Source of the DNA: Paludibacter sp.
Lineage (GTDB): Bacteria > Bacteroidota > Bacteroidia > Bacteroidales > Paludibacteraceae
DNA length: 56,613 nucleotides
Assembly: GCA_010365115.1 (NCBI GenBank)
Contig: JAAFGX010000020.1
Span: 1-56,613, forward strand
Direction of reading: 5' to 3'
The stretch's first letter is position 1. Each line of letters starts with the position of its first letter. This document shows positions 36,601 through 44,465 of this stretch, piece after piece. Under the pieces are notes generated by a model, which saw nothing but the letters and a program-made list of their open reading frames with translations, was not told the origin of the DNA and did not search any database. The position numbers and the translations under genes were made by a program.

Positions 36601-36931
36601 AGGTCGAATTAGCGAAAACGAAGCGGAAACGGTGATTGAAGAAATGGAAAAATTCTGGCAGCTGCCCGAAACAGAATACTGGTTTGCCGACAATATTCGC
36701 GTGTTGAATGAAACAACAATTCTAACTCCCGGCGGTGAACAATATCGCCCCGACAGAGTGATTATTCGTAATAATTTAGCAACCATTGTGGATTATAAAT
36801 TCGGTGATAAAGAAAGTGAAACGTACTTGAAACAAGTGCAACAATACATGAATCTGATTGCCGGAATGGGCTACGAAACTGAAGGCTTTGTGTGTTATGT
36901 GAGTTTAGGGAAAGTTGAGAAAATTGCTTAG
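33668..36931 (+). CDS. UvrD/Rep-type helicase-nuclease (AddA-like)
   Basis: This 1087-residue protein is a probable subunit of an AddAB-type double-strand-break processing enzyme. It has superfamily 1 helicase motifs: Walker A ASAGSGKT (7-14), FTNKATDEMK (motif Ia), IDEFQDTS (about 386-393, Walker B), VVGDVKQSIYRWR, then the 2B part with TVHKSKGLDFKVVI and YVAFTRAKNEL. The C-terminal ~180 residues form a PD-(D/E)XK nuclease: GIIMHDIL near 953, RPDRVII and VDYKFGDKE near 1040. AddA proteins usually sit next to addB. Here the downstream side is an unrelated minus-strand operon, so the partner must be elsewhere or absent. The start is the ATG at 33668. Confidence 0.88.
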   Translation: MLNIYRASAGSGKTYRLTQDYIHLLFDPKKERAHRRILAVTFTNKATDEMKTRILKELHALSQGDKSDYRVGLMAKFRMDEQGVNVRAKQILTTILHDYSSFSISTIDRFFQQVIRSFARDIGVHGGYNLELDTTSTLEQSVDNLFLDLSKDENKQLLQWLTAFAEERIEQSENWNMRANIMELGQEIFKESYQHKAEDTNIKLHEREFLSNYRKSLREIKNTFENKVKETASEGMRIMARNGLTHEDFAYKTTNTLEKLVKGKLEISNRFIRFADDVTNCYTKTKPQDIKSSIESAYGNGLQECFLHLVKLFQVEIINYNSAVMVLKHINTLGILSDLAMQIKKLTDEQNTMLISDSNMLLNKIIDNSDAPFVYEKTGIQIDHFMIDEFQDTSTLQWKNFYPLLTNSLSAGKFNLVVGDVKQSIYRWRNSDWKLLDEKIMTEFRPEQLHTEDLDTNWRSDKNIVDFNNSFFLRAAKLLQSKLNENLNGILPVYPHLEALTRKIEHAYANIQQKTSNKAGIGSVQINFIAQDENEDGWKAESLNRLPEILEKLQSQGYRPNDIAILVRTNKEEVDVIHKLLNFKTTPAAKPEFCYDIMGNEGLLIGAAASVRFILGILQLFVNPDDSIQQTIVNYEYARGRQGKSENEALNACFSKTEKTENNLSPLFSDNENILLKQLQNSSLFDMVERIISLFGVGDWHSEAVFVQAFQDVVFRYSTNKTADLNSFLNWWKKNGTKQCISTPDNQSAMRIMTVHKSKGLDFKVVIMPFCDWKLDSSMRNILWCEPTQAPFNELPLLPIEYGPKLGQSIFAENYFDEQMHLFIDSLNVAYVAFTRAKNELICFAPAPKKEVESLDKMNTLSALLTTCFSVETPGLAKEIIPLTQSFDTLTKVFSLGEPTKAMYKDSENTDVNEKTIYYPSVSSADRLSIRHQSLDYFLENQHLTDSRLNYGIIMHDILQNITRKSDQQNAIQVMVREGRISENEAETVIEEMEKFWQLPETEYWFADNIRVLNETTILTPGGEQYRPDRVIIRNNLATIVDYKFGDKESETYLKQVQQYMNLIAGMGYETEGFVCYVSLGKVEKIA

Positions 36932-37019
36932 TCAAAAACGTTAAAACACAGGTTGAATTTCAACAAGTTCGTATATATTTTTTAAATTCTGTTGTTTGTC
37001 TAATAATTATCTCTAATCA

Positions 37020-37550
37020 TCACACTTTAAAACAAAAACTTCCCATTACCCATGAATCGGATTCGGATTCCTTGTCTTTTATAAAACCTGAAAGTTTTAG
37101 TAATTCTTGTGCATATTTTCTGTGTTTTGTTGCAGGAGTACCTCTGGATGGTATAGGCTCACTATAGCGTAAATCAGCATGCATTGGAAGACCTAAAGTA
37201 TCGGTAGTAACTTGAGATATGTCTTCAATATAGTTATTCTTTTCGTCTATTGGAGAACAAATTACAATGGCATTAATTTCTAAATTTATAGCATTGAGGA
37301 TTGATGTATGACAGTTTTTAAAAGCTCCTAATCCCCAATATTCACACGCTCCAATTCTTAACGCTTTTGTATGCCTTTTGCAAAAGTTTAAATCTGTGTA
37401 GTTTAGGCGTAATATTGATACATCGCATTTTTCTGCAGGCGGTAATAGTGCGTTTCTATCCATTTTGTTTCCTCTCGCAAATAATGGGTGAACTAAGCCT
37501 CGAATTAAAACTTCATCCTCAGATATTGTTTGTTCAACACTAATTCCCAT
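37020..37550 (-). CDS. Uncharacterised protein, third gene of TIGR04255-like operon
   Basis: I do not recognise a named family. The 176-residue protein has no signal peptide or membrane segment. Features are a basic stretch around VHPLFARGNKMDRNALLPP, several cysteines (about 38, 57, 68 and 79) and histidines, and PMHADLRYSEPIPSRGTPATKHRKYAQELL near the end, which looks conserved-like (a PxHADL...P...A..L pattern). These could bind metal or nucleic acid, but that is inference. The ATG at 37550 overlaps the end of the preceding gene by 11 bases, so the proteins are probably made together. Confidence 0.7.
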   Translation of the reverse strand: MGISVEQTISEDEVLIRGLVHPLFARGNKMDRNALLPPAEKCDVSILRLNYTDLNFCKRHTKALRIGACEYWGLGAFKNCHTSILNAINLEINAIVICSPIDEKNNYIEDISQVTTDTLGLPMHADLRYSEPIPSRGTPATKHRKYAQELLKLSGFIKDKESESDSWVMGSFCFKV

Positions 37551-38052
37551 CGCATAGATTTATTAAAACCTCTTTTAGCAACCCCGAAATTTTATTTTTT
37601 GGGAAATCAATATTGTCAGCAGATATGTTTTCTCCTGATAGTAAATCTGTAAAGAATCCAATCTGAGTTTCACCAATTTCAATAGAAACCAAATTGTTAT
37701 TTTTCTCAAAATCTAATGTTATTGTTCCGTATGGAGTTGGAAGTATAGATTGTTCATTGAGAAAATCCAATATTTTTGAGTCAATTTTTGATAAAAAATC
37801 ATTAGTATTTGAATAAACTAATAAGTCAACTTCACAAGCGTTTTTACCATCCCAATTGTTTCTTAAACAATAAATTTTTGCAAGCTGTTGTTGAAATTTC
37901 TTGTAGCTTAGTGGTTGAGAAAATTGAATTGCACTCGGTTTGAAAGTTTGATTAGAGTTGAAGTTTGAATTGGCAGGGTACATAGGCGTTGCCATAGCAA
38001 AAATAAGTGGAGTGCTAGTTGTAATGATTTTATTTATTGTATTTACAGCCAT
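37540..38052 (-). CDS. Uncharacterised protein, second gene of TIGR04255-like operon
   Basis: This is a 170-residue protein of unknown function. Residues ~20-55 are low-complexity and polar. The rest has a compact domain with LRNNWDGKNACEVDLLVY (about 66-83) and PTPYGTITLDFEKNNNLVSIEIGE (about 108-131). Its NWDG...A and P.PYG.I.L...N.L.IEI pattern looks like a small folded domain rather than an enzyme I can name. I start it at the ATG at 38052, two bases after the stop codon of the TIGR04255-like gene; the frame further upstream has only a TTG. It overlaps the next gene by 11 bases. Confidence 0.72.
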   Translation of the reverse strand: MAVNTINKIITTSTPLIFAMATPMYPANSNFNSNQTFKPSAIQFSQPLSYKKFQQQLAKIYCLRNNWDGKNACEVDLLVYSNTNDFLSKIDSKILDFLNEQSILPTPYGTITLDFEKNNNLVSIEIGETQIGFFTDLLSGENISADNIDFPKNKISGLLKEVLINLCDGN

Positions 38053-38054
38053 AA

Positions 38055-38834
38055 TCAAATATTAATTAAATTGCAAACATCTATAGTTAGTATATTTTTG
38101 AGTAACTTCTTATTTTGTTTATGTGCTGACTCCAAATTCGTCTCTAATTCATGGCTCACAAGCAAATCGTCAAGTTTTATTGTGTCTGACAATGCAAACG
38201 TCTGGTTATGAACTACAATTATGTTTTTATAAATTAGTTTATCCGAGATGTTTATACTTAATAAGTCTGAATAGCTCTTGCCGTCATTATTTTTCTCAAG
38301 ATTAATATTATATACGATGTTACTTGAATTAAAGAAATCTTTTGGTAAAAATTCGGAATCTTTATTAAAAACTATTGAAGAATTATATTCATTTTTATTA
38401 TCCCAGTTAAACTCATCCATATATAATAAACTGTATGCTTGTACATATGAACCTGGTTGAAATGTTGAAAGTGTTTTTAGATATTTAATAAATTTATCTT
38501 TAAATTCCTGCCAAGTGTTATATTTAAATATATGACTTGAAAAGAAGTACTGATTTTCATTATTCATTCCTTGAAGAACTTCGGCAATATTTCCATCTTG
38601 ATATTTGACAAATTTAAAACCAGCATCGTCAACTTGATTGACACTTAGGTTTTGTTGCTCAAACTTGAATTGCATTTGAGTTAGTGGTTCAAATTGCTGA
38701 AAATCAGATACAAAATCAGTAATTAAAAGCTGTTTAAACTCTTTTGGTTTCATTATTTTTGATGCCAGAAAAACAGAAAAAACAGCTTCTTTTATCGAAT
38801 GTTTATCTGAAATAGGAAGTAGATTCTGAAGCAT
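38055..38834 (-). CDS. TIGR04255-like protein, first gene of a three-gene operon
   Basis: The 259-residue protein begins MLQNLLPISDKHSIKEAVFS and holds GFKFVKYQDGNIAEVLQG and FFSSHIFKYNTWQEFKDKF, a pattern like the sporadic TIGR04255 family (EAIFE opening, a GF.F...D core, then Y..W..F). The family has no known activity. I start it at the ATG at 38834, as the longer form begins with a TTG. It is the promoter-proximal gene, with a well-formed promoter just upstream. The composition is AT-rich compared with metH and the helicase gene on either side, which fits acquisition by transfer, though this is only by eye. Confidence 0.65.
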   Translation of the reverse strand: MLQNLLPISDKHSIKEAVFSVFLASKIMKPKEFKQLLITDFVSDFQQFEPLTQMQFKFEQQNLSVNQVDDAGFKFVKYQDGNIAEVLQGMNNENQYFFSSHIFKYNTWQEFKDKFIKYLKTLSTFQPGSYVQAYSLLYMDEFNWDNKNEYNSSIVFNKDSEFLPKDFFNSSNIVYNINLEKNNDGKSYSDLLSINISDKLIYKNIIVVHNQTFALSDTIKLDDLLVSHELETNLESAHKQNKKLLKNILTIDVCNLINI

Positions 38835-38858
38835 AAAGTATTTTTTGGTATTTAAACA

Positions 38859-38888
38859 CAAATTTATTGATATTTATTGGTATAACAA
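38859..38888 (-). promoter_or_regulatory. Promoter of the TIGR04255-like operon
   Basis: On the minus strand TTG (38888-38886), a 19-base spacer and TAAATTTG (38866-38859) match the Bacteroidota consensus. Transcription would begin near 38852, about 18 bases before the ATG at 38834. The operon is therefore transcribed from its own promoter, away from metH. Confidence 0.65.
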
Positions 38889-38932
38889 TGAATTCAGATG
38901 TTTGTTTTATATTTTTAAGTAGTATGATACAT

Positions 38933-41900
38933 TTAAAACAAATTCGGTCTCCGTTTTTTGGCTTCATCCAAACTCAATAAATCTGGTTTTTTGACTTGTT
39001 TATGACGCAGAGTTTGATATTCAGCAGCAATTCCGGCTTCATAAGCTACATGATTCGTTTTACTCATCAATTGTGCCACCACATGTGTATTAACCGAAGC
39101 ATCTTTTACGTGAACTACAGGTCCGGCGTAATTTGGCGCAATTTTTACAGCCGTATGAATTTTAGAAGTGGTTGCACCGCCAATCAATAACGGAATAGTC
39201 AAACCCGCTTTTTGCATGGCTGCAGCAACAATGGTCATCTCTTCCAACGAAGGCGTAATCAAACCACTAAGTCCAACTAAATCTACCTTTTCGTCAATTG
39301 CTGTTTGCACTATTTTATCGGTTGGAGTCATAACTCCTAAGTCGATAACTTCAAAATTATTACAAGCCAACACTACGGCTACAATGTTTTTTCCAATATC
39401 ATGCACATCGCCTTTTACAGTTGCAATCAGGAACTTACCGGCAGATGAACTTTGACCGGGAACTTTTTGTGCTTCAATTTGCGGTTGAAGAATGGCCACG
39501 GCTTTTTTCATGGTTCGGGCTGTTTTTACAACTTGTGGCAAAAACATTTTTCCTTCGCCAAATAATTCGCCTACGATATTCATACCGCTCATCAATGGTT
39601 TTTCGATAATCTCAATAGCAGTTGCATATTCCAACGAAGCTTCTGCCAAGTCATCTTCCAAAAAGTCGCTAATCCCTTTGATAAGTGCATATTCCAAACG
39701 ACCTTGCAAATCACGCAAACGCCATTCGTCCACTTTTTCTACTTTTTCTCCTGTTGCTTGTTGTTTCACCTTTTCCGCCAGTTCAATCATTCGCTCTGTA
39801 GCATCCGGACGACGATTGAGCACAATATCTTCTACATGTTCCAACATCTCAGGTTCAATATCCTGATAAATCTGGAGCATACCGGCATTCACAATGCCCA
39901 TGTCCATGCCTTCTTTGATGGCATAATACAAAAATACCGAGTGAATGGCTTCGCGAACTACATTATTACCACGGAATGAGAACGAAAGATTGCTAATACC
40001 GCCACTGATTTTTGCATACGGTAAATTTGCTTTAATCCAGCGGGTGGCATTGATAAAATCAACACCGTAATTATTGTGCTCCTCAATTCCAGTGGCAATT
40101 GCCAACACATTGGGATCGAAAATAATATCCTGTGGCGGAAAGCCAACCTTATCAACCAATAAATGATAAGCACGACTACAAATTTGTGTTTTACGTTCAA
40201 AACTATCGGCTTGTCCTTTTTCATCGAATGCCATAACTACGGCAGCCGCACCGTATGCACGAATTTTACGAGCTTTATTCAAAAAATCCTCTTCGCCTTC
40301 CTTTAAACTAATGGAATTGACAATGCATTTTCCCTGAACACATTTAAGTCCGGCTTCAATCACTTCCCATTTCGAAGAATCAATCATAATTGGAACTCGA
40401 GAAATATCTGGCTCTGAAGCCACATAATTAAGGAAAGTGGTCATTTCTTCCTTTGCTTCTAACATCGCATCGTCCATATTGATATCGATGATTTGTGCGC
40501 CTTCTTCCACTTGCTTACGCGCAATGACCAATGCTTCTTCGTATTTTTTCTCGTTGATTAAACGTAAAAACATACGCGAACCGGCCACGTTACAACGCTC
40601 ACCGATATTGGTGAATAATGACCTCACCTCACCCCCTGAAACTTGAATACTATCTTCGTCTGAGTTTGAAGTTTCGACCTCTCCCCCTGCCCCCTCTCCC
40701 AAGGAGAGGGGAACTAAAGATACAGACTTTCTTGCTGGAGTGGTTTTGTTATCTAGAAAATGTTTAATTTTTTGTGAAACAAGTAATGCATTCTCCAAAA
40801 CTTCTTTATTCGTAAACCTGATTACATCGAAACCCTGTGTATTAAGAATTCTTGTTCTTTCATCATCTCGTTTTATGTTATCATTAGATAAATGAATTCC
40901 TCCATCTACTTCAATAATTACGCGTTTTTCAACGCAGATAAAATCAGCAATATAACCATCTACAACTTGTTGACGCTTAATTTTATAACCTGTGGTTTTC
41001 CTTCTCACCTCTTGCCAAAGTGCGTCTTCTGCTTCTGTTTGATTGTGTCGGAGTTCTTTGGCAATTGGTTGTAGAAATTTCCAATTATCTACATCAGTTG
41101 TGTAATATTCAGGTCTTGTTCCCCTCTCCTTGGGAGAGGGGTTAGGGGAGAGGTCGGATGGTATAATGAGGGATGTGATCTCTAGCAATTCAAGTCCTGA
41201 TAATTCCAGACTTGTGCTTGCAATTCTGCATTTACGTACTTCTGCACCTTCAATTAATTTCTGGTAAGTAGCAATATGGTCGGGAGAAGTACCACAGCAA
41301 CCGCCAATGATATTCACCAGTTTCTCGTCGAAATATTCTTTAACCTGAACCGCCATCATTTCCGGTAATTCATCGTATTCTCCAAATTGGTTTGGTAAAC
41401 CTGCATTTGGATAAGCACTTACAAACCAAGGTGAGTGAGCGCTAATTTCTTCAAGGTATGGTTTTAAATCTTTTGCTCCAAACGAGCAGTTTAAGCCCAC
41501 CGATAATAAATTTGCATGAGAGATGGATGCCAGAAATGCCCGAATTGTTTGTCCTGACAATGTACGCCCGCTTGTGTCGGCAACAGTGGCCGAAAGCATC
41601 ATTTCAACTCGTTTGCCTAGAATTTTCATCGCTTCTTCTGCAGCATAAATAGCCGCTTTGGCATTTAGAGTATCAAAAATGGTTTCTATCAACAAAGCAT
41701 CAACTCCACCTTCAATCAATGCCAGAATTTGCTCTTTGTAAGCGGAAACCAAATCGTCAAAACTCACTGCACGAAATGCAGGGTTGTTTACGTCTGGTGA
41801 CATAGATGCCGTTTTATTGGTGGGACCAACAGCACCGGCAACAAAACGAGGCTTTGCAGGATTTTTCGCAGTAAACTCATCAGCTGCTTTACGTGCTAAA

Positions 41901-42211
41901 CGTGCACCTTCGAGGTTTATTTCACGAACTAATGATGCCATTCCGTAATCGTCCATCGAAATGTATTGTGCATTAAAAGTGTTCGATTCAATAATGTCAG
42001 CACCAGCTTCAAGGTATTGAGAGTGAATGGAATAAATGATGTCCGGCTGAGTAAGAACTAACAAGTCGTTATTCCCCTTTAACAGGTTTTCCCATTGTGC
42101 AAAACGCTCACCGCGATAATCAGCTTCGGTAAGTTTATGGCGTTGTATCATTGTTCCCATCGCACCATCCAAAACAAGGATGCGATTTTCAAGTGCTGTT
42201 CTAAGTGTCAT
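38933..42211 (-). CDS. metH: Cobalamin-dependent methionine synthase with in-frame DUF559 insertion
   Basis: MetH makes methionine from homocysteine and methyltetrahydrofolate via methylcobalamin. The 1092-residue protein has the homocysteine domain (about 1-330) with zinc ligands C242, C305 and C306. The pterin domain starts near 530 ([18 protein letters not shown]), then comes the cap region. The B12 domain contains DVHDIG (935-940), H937 being the cobalt ligand, and the protein ends at KKRRPNLF. It lacks the AdoMet-activation domain, as in other Bacteroidales MetH proteins (about 900-920 residues). The excess of ~175 residues is an insertion at about 350-528 that contains a DUF559 nuclease domain. 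The frame is uninterrupted, so the enzyme may still be made as a longer protein. A -7 box (42316-42323) lies about 105 bases upstream. Confidence 0.95.
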   Translation of the reverse strand: MTLRTALENRILVLDGAMGTMIQRHKLTEADYRGERFAQWENLLKGNNDLLVLTQPDIIYSIHSQYLEAGADIIESNTFNAQYISMDDYGMASLVREINLEGARLARKAADEFTAKNPAKPRFVAGAVGPTNKTASMSPDVNNPAFRAVSFDDLVSAYKEQILALIEGGVDALLIETIFDTLNAKAAIYAAEEAMKILGKRVEMMLSATVADTSGRTLSGQTIRAFLASISHANLLSVGLNCSFGAKDLKPYLEEISAHSPWFVSAYPNAGLPNQFGEYDELPEMMAVQVKEYFDEKLVNIIGGCCGTSPDHIATYQKLIEGAEVRKCRIASTSLELSGLELLEITSLIIPSDLSPNPSPKERGTRPEYYTTDVDNWKFLQPIAKELRHNQTEAEDALWQEVRRKTTGYKIKRQQVVDGYIADFICVEKRVIIEVDGGIHLSNDNIKRDDERTRILNTQGFDVIRFTNKEVLENALLVSQKIKHFLDNKTTPARKSVSLVPLSLGEGAGGEVETSNSDEDSIQVSGGEVRSLFTNIGERCNVAGSRMFLRLINEKKYEEALVIARKQVEEGAQIIDINMDDAMLEAKEEMTTFLNYVASEPDISRVPIMIDSSKWEVIEAGLKCVQGKCIVNSISLKEGEEDFLNKARKIRAYGAAAVVMAFDEKGQADSFERKTQICSRAYHLLVDKVGFPPQDIIFDPNVLAIATGIEEHNNYGVDFINATRWIKANLPYAKISGGISNLSFSFRGNNVVREAIHSVFLYYAIKEGMDMGIVNAGMLQIYQDIEPEMLEHVEDIVLNRRPDATERMIELAEKVKQQATGEKVEKVDEWRLRDLQGRLEYALIKGISDFLEDDLAEASLEYATAIEIIEKPLMSGMNIVGELFGEGKMFLPQVVKTARTMKKAVAILQPQIEAQKVPGQSSSAGKFLIATVKGDVHDIGKNIVAVVLACNNFEVIDLGVMTPTDKIVQTAIDEKVDLVGLSGLITPSLEEMTIVAAAMQKAGLTIPLLIGGATTSKIHTAVKIAPNYAGPVVHVKDASVNTHVVAQLMSKTNHVAYEAGIAAEYQTLRHKQVKKPDLLSLDEAKKRRPNLF
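40620..40640. repeat. Fragment of the CTCACCCC repeat at the metH insertion edge
   Basis: GACCTCACCTCACCCCCTGA at 40620 resembles the outer half of the GACCTCACCCCTAACCCC repeat. It lies 36 bases outside the left inverted repeat, at the junction where the pterin domain begins (residues GGEVRSLF). It may be a trace of an earlier insertion or of a second copy, so the foreign segment probably spans about 40620-41165 in total. Confidence 0.55.
40676..41155 (-). mobile_element. DUF559-encoding element with inverted terminal repeats, inserted in metH
   Basis: The 480-base segment is bounded by inverted repeats: left 40676-40714 (39 bases) and right 41118-41155 (38 bases). They agree except for the short variable CCCCCTGCCCCCT versus CCCCTAACCCCT. 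Each arm holds the palindrome CTCTCCCAAGGAGAG. Read in the metH frame the arms give [12 protein letters not shown] and [12 protein letters not shown], without stop codons. The 403 bases between them encode a complete-looking DUF559 (Vsr-like PD-(D/E)XK) domain, MetH residues about 375-487. Its active-site pattern is D423, E434-V-D436 and H440 ([13 protein letters not shown]). There is no in-frame ATG from residue 345 to 546, so the nuclease can hardly be made except as part of MetH. Confidence 0.85.
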
Positions 42212-42232
42212 GTTTTAGCCCTTATATCCCGA

Positions 42233-42268
42233 CCTCACCCCTAACCCCTCTCCTTGAGGAGAGGGGAA
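42233..42268. repeat. GC-rich palindromic repeat in the metH leader
   Basis: The sequence CCTCACCCCTAACCCC leads into a perfect ten-pair hairpin (CCCCTCTCCT, loop TG, AGGAGAGGGG; 245-254 with 257-266 of 42.2 kb). It lies 22 bases upstream of the metH ATG, inside the presumed 5' leader. It is the same family as the inverted repeats of the element within metH. Confidence 0.8.
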
Positions 42269-42315
42269 TTGTGAGTGGGATTTTTGATTAGTTATTTTTA
42301 TGATTCAGTTATTTG

Positions 42316-42323
42316 CAAATATA
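42316..42323 (-). promoter_or_regulatory. -7 element of metH
   Basis: On the minus strand TATATTTG fits TAnnTTTG. Transcripts would start near 42310 and carry a ~100-base leader holding the palindromic repeat. The -33 box is weak. I looked for a cobalamin riboswitch in the leader and saw no B12 box. Confidence 0.45.
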
Positions 42324-42399
42324 ATGCAAATGACTGATTTGTGTTCGTCTTTATATAAAATAACGCCGAAAGTAGTAGCTCCCAGCGTATTAATGTCTT

Positions 42400-42435
42400 T
42401 TCCCCTCTCCTTAAGGAAAGGGGTTAGGGGTGAGG
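42400..42435. repeat. GC-rich palindromic repeat at the gpmI end, inverted to the metH leader copy
   Basis: TTCCCCTCTCCTTAAGGAAAGGGG followed by TTAGGGGTGAGG is the same repeat as at 42233-42268 in opposite orientation. The core CCTTAAGG pairs perfectly, with one internal mismatch pair further out. It ends two bases before the gpmI stop codon and could serve as a gpmI terminator. Confidence 0.8.
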
Positions 42436-42437
42436 TT

Positions 42438-43961
42438 TTATTTAATTAACCCTTTTCCTGTCATTTCTTTTGGTTGTTCGATACCCAAAATCTGGCAAAT
42501 AGAAGGAGCTACATCAGCCAATTTACCATTATCTACCTTTGCATTTTTGTTTTCGGTTACATAAATAAATGGAACCGGATTCAAGGAGTGAGCAGTATTT
42601 GGTGAACCGTCGGCATTTTCCGCAAAATCGGCATTTCCATGATCAGCAATGATAATCACTTCATATCCATTTGTTTTGGCGGCTTCCACCACTTGTTTAA
42701 CGCAAGTATCAACTGTTTGAACAGCTTTTACAATGGCTTCGTAAACACCAGTGTGCCCAACCATATCGCCATTGGCAAAATTCAATGCAACGAAATCAAA
42801 TTTCTGTGTATTCAACGCTTCCACCAATTTGTCGGCTACTTCAGGAGCACTCATTTCAGGTTGAAGATCATAAGTTGCAACTTTTGGAGACGAAACCAAA
42901 ATGCGCCCTTCACCTTCAAATTCACTTTCGCGACCACCCGAGAAAAAGAATGTTACGTGTGCAAATTTTTCAGTTTCAGCAATTCTCAATTGTTTCAACC
43001 CAAGGCTCGAAATATATTCTCCTAATGTGTTTTGAACATTATCTTTGTCGAAAATTACGTGCAGTCCGGTGTACGAAGAATCGTATGGTGTCATACAATA
43101 ATATTCCAATGGAACAGTATGCATTCCTTCTTCTGGCATATCTTTTTGTGTCAATACTACAGTTAGTTCTTTTGCCCGGTCGTTGCGGTAGTTGAAGAAA
43201 ATCACCACATCGCCAGCCTCAATTGTAGCCAATGGTTTTCCATTTGCATCCACAGCAACTATTGGATTGATAAATTCGTCGGTAACTCCAGCATTGTAAG
43301 AAGCTTGCATTGCAGCTACTACATCAGTAGTTGCTTCACCTACTCCATTTACTAATAAATCATACGATTTTTTCACACGGTCCCAACGTTTATCGCGATC
43401 CATAGAGTAATAACGACCAATAATTGAAGCTATTTTAGTATTGGTTTTTGCATTGTGTGCCACAAGTTGCTCAATAAAACCTTTTCCGCTGCGTGGGTCA
43501 GTATCACGTCCGTCCATAAAGCAATGAACGAATGCATCTTGAATACCGTATTCATTTGCAATATCACAAAGTTTGAAAAGGTGATCCAACGAGCTGTGAA
43601 CGCCGCCATCAGAAACCAATCCAAGTAAATGAATTTTCTTTTTATTATCGCGGGCATAAGAATATGCGCTGATAATTTCTGGGTTGGTCAAAATGCTATT
43701 ATCGCGGCAAGCAATGTTTATTTTTACTAAATCCTGATAAACTACACGTCCTGCGCCAATGTTTAGGTGACCCACTTCTGAGTTGCCCATTTGACCTTCA
43801 GGAAGACCAACATCTTCGCCGGCTGCCAATAGTTGTGAGTTAGGATAATTTGCAACCAACGAATCGATGTAAGGTGTTGGTGTACTGTAAATGACATTTG
43901 AATGGTTTTTTTTACCAATTCCCCAGCCATCCAAAATCATAAGTAATGCTTTTTTGCTCAT
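42438..43961 (-). CDS. gpmI: 2,3-bisphosphoglycerate-independent phosphoglycerate mutase
   Basis: GpmI interconverts 3- and 2-phosphoglycerate in glycolysis using two Mn2+ ions. The 507-residue protein has normal length. It starts [10 protein letters not shown] (metal ligand D11) and has the phosphoserine loop [17 protein letters not shown] (S61). [14 protein letters not shown] lies mid-protein. The second metal site is in ADHGNADF and the closing histidine in [14 protein letters not shown] -7 box on the minus strand at 44032-44039 (TAATTTTG) gives a ~60-base leader. metH follows on the same strand about 230 bases further, after two repeat copies. Confidence 0.97.
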   Translation of the reverse strand: MSKKALLMILDGWGIGKKNHSNVIYSTPTPYIDSLVANYPNSQLLAAGEDVGLPEGQMGNSEVGHLNIGAGRVVYQDLVKINIACRDNSILTNPEIISAYSYARDNKKKIHLLGLVSDGGVHSSLDHLFKLCDIANEYGIQDAFVHCFMDGRDTDPRSGKGFIEQLVAHNAKTNTKIASIIGRYYSMDRDKRWDRVKKSYDLLVNGVGEATTDVVAAMQASYNAGVTDEFINPIVAVDANGKPLATIEAGDVVIFFNYRNDRAKELTVVLTQKDMPEEGMHTVPLEYYCMTPYDSSYTGLHVIFDKDNVQNTLGEYISSLGLKQLRIAETEKFAHVTFFFSGGRESEFEGEGRILVSSPKVATYDLQPEMSAPEVADKLVEALNTQKFDFVALNFANGDMVGHTGVYEAIVKAVQTVDTCVKQVVEAAKTNGYEVIIIADHGNADFAENADGSPNTAHSLNPVPFIYVTENKNAKVDNGKLADVAPSICQILGIEQPKEMTGKGLIK

Positions 43962-44031
43962 ATTATTTGGTTGATTATTATATTTTTACGGTTTACTTCC
44001 TGCATTATCATCAGTATCTTTTTTGAAGGTG

Positions 44032-44039
44032 CAAAATTA
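44032..44039 (-). promoter_or_regulatory. -7 element upstream of gpmI
   Basis: On the minus strand the sequence is TAATTTTG, a TAnnTTTG match about 70 bases before the gpmI ATG. No -33 box lies at the usual distance. Confidence 0.4.
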
Positions 44040-44133
44040 CTCATTTTTCTGCATATTTTTCACACCAAAGGCTCAATATTTAGAGAAATCCAACTAAAAC
44101 AAACAAATACTCTTTTTTTATTAATCGAAAGAT

Positions 44134-44141
44134 TATCTTTG
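44134..44141 (+). promoter_or_regulatory. -7 element upstream of the lysO genes
   Basis: TATCTTTG matches the -7 consensus and lies about 50 bases before the ATG at 44190. It faces away from the gpmI promoter. Confidence 0.55.
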
Positions 44142-44189
44142 CATTTTAAATAATATTCATTATTTATATCCACTTTTTAAATTTATAAG

Positions 44190-44465
44190 ATGTATATCGT
44201 CATAGTTTGTATGATTGCAGGACTAGCTTTCGGCTACATTTTACGCCGCTGGAAAATACGATTTATACATCGATTAATTCTAACACTTATTTGGTTGCTA
44301 TTGTTTTTGCTTGGGCTGGAGGTAGGTGCTAACGAAGTAATTGTCAGTCAATTTCATAAACTTGGATTCGAAGCATTTTTACTAGCTGTAGGCGGAACTT
44401 TAGGAAGTGTATTGGCAGCATGGGCATTGTGGTTGACAATTAGAAATAAACCTGTAAGCAAATGA
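44190..44465 (+). CDS. LysO-family transporter, N-terminal half
   Basis: The 91-residue protein has three hydrophobic segments and corresponds to the N-terminal part of the LysO (YbjE/DUF340) lysine exporter. Its LGLEVGANEVIVSQFHKLGFEA is the family block before the second half. LysO of E. coli is a single protein of about 300 residues; here two genes of 91 and 200 residues overlap by four bases (ATGA). This is a common split form in Bacteroidota rather than a recent frameshift, because both halves have clean ends and coupled start/stop codons. Confidence 0.85.
   Translation: MYIVIVCMIAGLAFGYILRRWKIRFIHRLILTLIWLLLFLLGLEVGANEVIVSQFHKLGFEAFLLAVGGTLGSVLAAWALWLTIRNKPVSK

Noticed and set aside
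40676..41155. An intein in MetH
   Set aside because: There is no N-terminal Cys/Ser block, no HN motif at the right edge and no splicing fold; the domain is DUF559 framed by DNA repeats.
38933..42211. MetH truncated at its C-terminus
   Set aside because: The missing AdoMet-activation domain is usual in Bacteroidales MetH proteins and the protein ends cleanly at the expected place.
42212..42437. Cobalamin riboswitch in the metH leader
   Set aside because: I saw no B12 box or matching helix layout; the structure present is explained by the two palindromic repeats.
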